From Sabellastarte sp. h YS-2021 (Eukaryota > Annelida > Polychaeta > Sabellida > Sabellidae), in the NCBI GenBank assembly GCA_964017235.1, contig OZ024929.1:156349609-156413608 (forward strand): DNA of 64,000 nucleotides, read 5' to 3'. The translations under genes were made by a program, and so were the position numbers. The notes under the pieces are model-generated. The model was not told the origin of the DNA. It worked only from the letters and a program-made list of their open reading frames with translations, and did no database searches. Shown here piece by piece: positions 63,926-64,000 of this stretch. How positions within the stretch are numbered: position 1 is the stretch's first letter; the number at the start of each line of letters is the position of its first letter.

Positions 63926-64000
63926 TCAGCTTTTGAATCGGTGTGATGCGATTAAAACATTACAGCCAATGTGATTCCAGTTGTTTTATTAAGGTTTAAA

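Larger units (their letters stand above)
52893..64000 (+). mobile_element. Polinton/Maverick (fossil, broken), reaches or nears window edge
   Basis: The left end, near 52893, begins agtagtatagg inside a family B unit. Parts in order: short hydrophobic protein, DDE integrase with chromodomain, small capsid-associated proteins, penton-like protein, PX-like protein, major capsid protein, cysteine protease, packaging ATPase, then a motif array. It is badly broken, on the order of fifteen breaks, plus two inserted elements (a LINE and an F-family repeat). No DNA polymerase B and no right terminal repeat are in the window, so it may continue beyond 64000. Old: the inserted LINE is itself decayed. 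Confidence 0.85.

Noticed and set aside
1-64000. tRNA or rRNA genes
   Set aside because: No cloverleaf or rRNA core was recognised by eye; the only tRNA-like A and B boxes belong to the SINE at 34936-35078. A tRNAscan-SE run would settle it.

Overview
The window looks like nuclear DNA of a marine mollusc, probably a bivalve. This is inferred from the mix of AT-rich non-coding DNA, many short tandem-repeat elements with GC-rich hairpin heads, DIRS retrotransposons, Tx1-like and CR1/L2-like LINEs, and a Polinton. No ribosomal, tRNA or bacterial-type gene was seen. Only one host gene can be supported.

The host gene is a C2H2 zinc-finger gene on the + strand, 3041-35967. It has eight coding exons with consensus splice sites and fully consistent phases: 3041-3208, 3726-3806, 22000-22094, 30913-30997, 31341-31532, 33262-33362, 34190-34335, 35301-35967. 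From the ATG at 3061 it encodes about 504 residues: ten fingers, then an acidic/Ser-Thr-rich tail. Its introns 2 and 3 (about 18 kb and 9 kb) are filled with mobile DNA.

1-22 kb: several repeat families share one design, a GC-rich hairpin head, an internal tandem array, and a tail ending in a hairpin followed by CTAG or CTTG next to a T. This resembles non-autonomous Helitron/Helentron elements. A well-preserved DIRS element (about 11450-17834) sits inside one such array in intron 2. A minus-strand LINE scrap and a 227-bp inverted-repeat element follow.

22-36 kb: the middle and 3' exons, separated by more of the same repeat families, a 350-bp tandem repeat and an antisense SINE.

36-52 kb: a second, older and clearly broken DIRS copy (about 37561-43512); then a Tx1-like LINE (45238 to about 51650). 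Its ORF1 is intact and ends in a domain resembling IMPACT/YigZ (UPF0029), the most unusual coding feature here. Its ORF2 (endonuclease, reverse transcriptase, zinc knuckle) is broken.

52-64 kb: a fossil Polinton starts near 52893, inside a repeat array, and runs to or past the right edge. It carries integrase, capsid-type genes, protease and packaging ATPase. A CR1/L2-type LINE (57445-60670, 8-bp target duplication) and a hairpin-head repeat (about 61831-62810) are inserted in it. An array of CCAAT, TGACATCA-like and octamer motifs follows at 63510-63925. No DNA polymerase B is seen in the window.
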